Below, one piece after another: positions 4,983-6,813 of a DNA stretch of 6,813 nt. The stretch lies in assembly GCA_910584605.1 (NCBI GenBank), contig CAJUAW010000083.1:1-6813 (forward strand), read 5' to 3'. Made by a program: the position numbers and the translations under genes. The stretch comes from an uncultured Oscillospiraceae bacterium (GTDB taxonomy: Bacteria > Bacillota_A > Clostridia > Oscillospirales > Oscillospiraceae). Under the pieces are notes generated by a model that did no database searches, was not told the DNA's origin, and worked only from the letters and a program-made list of their open reading frames with translations. Every line of letters begins with the position of its first letter. Within the stretch, counting starts at the first letter, position 1.

Positions 4983-6386
4983 TCAGAAGTTGGAATACAG
5001 GAAGGGGTTGTAGGTGCCGTCCACCAGATAGGCGGTGCAGACGATCAGTCCCGCCGCGATCAGGACGGTACACAGCGCCTGCTGCTTCCTGAGACTCAGA
5101 CTGCGGTAGGCGGTCCGTCCCAGGGGGGTGGAGGCCAGCGCCGCCACAAACAGGATGGGCAGATAGCTGGTGAGGTAGTAGAAAAACCTTTGATCCAGCA
5201 GGGCCGCGCCGGACAGGCCAAACATGACCTTCAGGTAAGCGCCCAGCTGGGCAAAATCCTCCAGCGCAAAGATGGCCCAGCTGACCATGACGAAGAACAT
5301 GGTGTACACATGGCCCACCAGGGCGGGGGCCTTCTCCAGGGGCTTGAGCAGGAAGAACTTTTCCACCATCAGCAGTACGAAGAAGTACAGCCCCCACAGG
5401 AGAAAATTCCAGCTGGCCCCGTGCCAGATACCGGTGGCCGCCCACACCACAAGCAGGTTGAACATCCACCGGGGCTTGGAACACCGGTTGCCCCCCAGGG
5501 GAATATACAGGTACTCCCGGAACCAGGTGGACAGGGAGATGTGCCACCGCCGCCAGAACTCGGTGATGCTTTTGGAGATATAGGGGTAGTTGAAGTTGGG
5601 CAGGAACTCAAAGCCCAGCATCCGTCCCAGGCCGGTGGCCATGTCGGAGTAGCCGGAGAAGTCGAAATAGATCTGGAAGGTGAAGGCCAGCACCCCCAGC
5701 CAGGCCCCGGCCACCGTCAGCTCGGATGGGGCCATGGCCTTGCAGCTGTCCCACAGCATCCCCACGTTGTTGGCGATGAGCAGCTTCTTTCCCAGACCCA
5801 CCATGAGAATCTGCACTCCGGAGGCGAACCTTTCAGTGGAGCAGGTTCTCTCGTCAATCTGGTCCCCCAGGTCCTTGTACTTGATGATGGGACCGGCGAT
5901 GAGCTGGGGGAAGAGGGTGACGAAGGCGCCGAAGTTGAGGATGCTCCGCTGGGCCCGGGCGTCCCCCCGGTAGACGTCGATGGTGTAGCTCATGGTCTGG
6001 AAGGTGTAGAAGGAGATGCCGATGGGCAGATGGATGTTCAGCACCGGCATAAAGGTCAGGCCGGCGGACTGGAGGGTTCCGGCGATGAAGTCCCAGTACT
6101 TGAAGAAGCACAGCAGGGCCAGGTTGAACACGATGGAGGAGGCCACCGCCATTTTTGCGCCCCGGTCGTTCCCCCTTGCTTTGCACCGCTCCACCAGCAG
6201 GCCGTGGGTGTAGTCGATGGCGGTGGACAGGAACATGATCGCAACATAGGCCCGCTCCCCCCACCAGTAGAAGAACAGGGAGGCGCACAGCAGCACCACA
6301 TTGCGCCCCCCGCGGGGAACGATATAGTACAGGAAAAGGGTGAGGACCAGAAAGTAAAACATGAAAATGGGGGTGGAAAAGACCAT
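4983..6386 (-). CDS. MBOAT-family membrane O-acyltransferase (AlgI-like)
   Basis: This is a 467-residue polytopic membrane protein of normal AlgI length with roughly ten or more membrane segments. The MBOAT core is complete: PIGISFYTFQTMSYTIDVYRG (121-141), LIAGPIIKY (162-170), YFDFSGYSDMATGLGRMLG (240-258), FWRRWHISLSTWFREYLYIPLGG (277-299, His282) and GIWHGASWNFLLWG (319-332), where His322 is the usual catalytic His. MBOAT proteins of this type take acetyl groups from a cytoplasmic donor and pass them across the membrane to a partner enzyme, here most likely the DHHW protein 12 bp downstream. A surface polysaccharide or cell-wall polymer is the likely acceptor. The ATG at 6386 has AGGTG (6397-6393) 6 bases upstream; a GTG at 6395 would overlap that site and is less likely. 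I saw no convincing promoter directly upstream. The gene is not dltB: no dltA, dltC or dltD is nearby. Confidence 0.95.
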   Translation of the reverse strand: MVFSTPIFMFYFLVLTLFLYYIVPRGGRNVVLLCASLFFYWWGERAYVAIMFLSTAIDYTHGLLVERCKARGNDRGAKMAVASSIVFNLALLCFFKYWDFIAGTLQSAGLTFMPVLNIHLPIGISFYTFQTMSYTIDVYRGDARAQRSILNFGAFVTLFPQLIAGPIIKYKDLGDQIDERTCSTERFASGVQILMVGLGKKLLIANNVGMLWDSCKAMAPSELTVAGAWLGVLAFTFQIYFDFSGYSDMATGLGRMLGFEFLPNFNYPYISKSITEFWRRWHISLSTWFREYLYIPLGGNRCSKPRWMFNLLVVWAATGIWHGASWNFLLWGLYFFVLLMVEKFFLLKPLEKAPALVGHVYTMFFVMVSWAIFALEDFAQLGAYLKVMFGLSGAALLDQRFFYYLTSYLPILFVAALASTPLGRTAYRSLSLRKQQALCTVLIAAGLIVCTAYLVDGTYNPFLYSNF

Positions 6387-6421
6387 AGCGGACACCTCAC
6401 GGAGTATTTTATGGAAGCCCT

Positions 6422-6502
6422 TGTGGGGCGGGACGACCTCGGCCCGCCATTCTCAGGGGGCGAACCGGGTTTGACGGCGCGCCGGGGTCGTCGCGCCCTA
6501 CA
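6422..6502. repeat. 81-bp imperfect palindromic intergenic element
   Basis: The ends, 6422-6448 and 6476-6502, are inverted repeats of 27 bp matching at 23 positions. Two of the four mismatches would still pair as G-U in at least one RNA strand. The ends begin TGTGGGGCG and TGTAGGGCG, and the middle 27 bp (6449-6475) is not repeated. It contains no plausible gene. Size, GC content and placement between genes suggest a REP- or MITE-like mobile palindromic unit of the kind scattered in gut Clostridia, but only one copy is in this window, so this is inference. Confidence 0.6.
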
Positions 6503-6506
6503 GGCG

Positions 6507-6537
6507 AAAAGGGCCGCCGAGGGCGGCGGCCCTTTTT
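6507..6537 (-). terminator. GC-rich terminator after the DUF4358 gene
   Basis: An 8-bp GC stem GGGCCGCC (6511-6518) with GGCGGCCC (6525-6532), loop GAGGGC, is extended by A/T pairs (6507-6510 with 6533-6536). On the minus strand the stem ends in TTTTC, 9 bases after the DUF4358 stop codon. The T tract is short, so some read-through into the MBOAT operon is possible. It could also act on the plus strand, where five T follow. Confidence 0.8.
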
Positions 6538-6546
6538 CAGGATACC

Positions 6547-6813
6547 TTAAAACAGAGCATTAAATTCATTGACGATATCGTCGCAGTTCTCGTGAACCAC
6601 CATCATCACATAGTTGCCGTTGGAGACAATACGGGAGTTATTCTCCCACTGGTCCATAGCCATAGGGTACTGCGCGCCACCGGGGCCGTTGCCGTCACCC
6701 ACCATGTAGTCGATCCGGGACTGGAAGGCGGCCTTGACCGCGTCTACATCCTTGCTGTCCTTCACCTGGACCAGACCGAACTCGCCGTTGTTCATGGAGA
6801 TCATGCAGACATA
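6547..6813 (-). CDS. DUF4358 domain protein, C-terminal part, cut by window edge
   Basis: The 88 visible residues run in from the window edge without a start. An internal Met at 6804 lies inside the domain and has no good ribosome binding site, so it is not taken as the start. The layout fits the end of the DUF4358 family: a strand such as EFGLVQVKDSKDVDAVKAAF (10-29), an Arg/Ile helix, then SRIVSNGNYVMMVVHENCDD (59-78) and a closing helix ending in NEFNALF. Full members are secreted proteins or lipoproteins of about 150-200 residues with no known function. The missing N-terminus would show whether a lipobox is present. It is encoded upstream of and in the same direction as the MBOAT/DHHW pair, separated by a terminator and a palindromic element. 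A functional link to surface-polymer acetylation is only a guess from position. Confidence 0.8.
   Translation of the reverse strand, partial: YVCMISMNNGEFGLVQVKDSKDVDAVKAAFQSRIDYMVGDGNGPGGAQYPMAMDQWENNSRIVSNGNYVMMVVHENCDDIVNEFNALF

Noticed and set aside
3634..5547. A 637-codon minus-strand open frame crossing the ends of the anti-sigma and DHHW genes.
   Set aside because: It is low-complexity Pro/Gly/Arg-rich translation out of frame with the real DHHW and MBOAT genes and it runs through a terminator. It is a shadow.
6406..6411. TAAAAT on the minus strand as a -10 box for the MBOAT gene.
   Set aside because: No -35 at a suitable distance, and the transcript would start inside the ribosome binding site about 12 bases before the ATG.
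3849..6563. A 904-codon open frame on the plus strand, antisense to the DHHW and MBOAT genes.
   Set aside because: Its translation is rich in Gly, Val, Gln, His and Glu with no recognisable domain. It lies opposite two genes with complete family motifs and arises from GC-biased codons that leave few stops on the other strand.

Overview
The window is GC-rich chromosomal DNA from a bacterium of the phylum Bacillota, most likely a gut Clostridia of the Oscillospiraceae type (Flavonifractor/Lawsonibacter-like). This rests on the gene mix (BioY used without its own ATPase genes, an ECF sigma factor with an RsgI-like anti-sigma factor, a DHHW/MBOAT pair, a DUF4358 protein), on strong GGAGG-type ribosome binding sites and on sigma-A-type promoters. 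The genus is an inference from protein style; no marker gene is present.

Layout, left to right. (1) 1-95: the 5' part of a tRNA-Gly(GCC) gene on the minus strand, cut by the window edge, with its own strong promoter. (2) 126-659, minus: a small papain-like (NlpC/P60 or YiiX-type) protein, read toward the tRNA. (3) 660-923: a divergent regulatory region. It carries a near-consensus promoter for bioY overlapped by a BirA-box-like inverted repeat, and a weak candidate promoter for the minus-strand gene. (4) 924-1481, plus: bioY, the biotin-binding S component of an ECF transporter, closed by a textbook terminator. (5) 1539-3850, plus: a two-gene operon of an ECF-type sigma factor and its ATGA-overlapping membrane anti-sigma factor. 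The anti-sigma protein has an RsgI-type Asn-Pro autoproteolysis site and three PepSY-like domains outside the membrane. A strong hairpin ends this operon and may also serve the converging minus-strand genes. (6) 3852-6386, minus: an MBOAT O-acyltransferase followed 12 bp later by a DHHW-family SGNH-like partner. Together they probably O-acetylate a surface polysaccharide or cell-wall polymer. (7) 6422-6537: an 81-bp imperfect palindromic element and a GC-rich terminator. (8) 6547-6813, minus: the C-terminal part of a DUF4358 protein, cut by the right edge.

The items of most interest are the sigma/anti-sigma pair, in which an ECF-like sigma factor is matched with an RsgI-style autocleaving sensor carrying a Cys/His-rich patch between two duplicated PepSY domains; the putative BirA operator at bioY; and the palindromic intergenic element. 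No CRISPR array, phage gene, transposase or riboswitch was seen.
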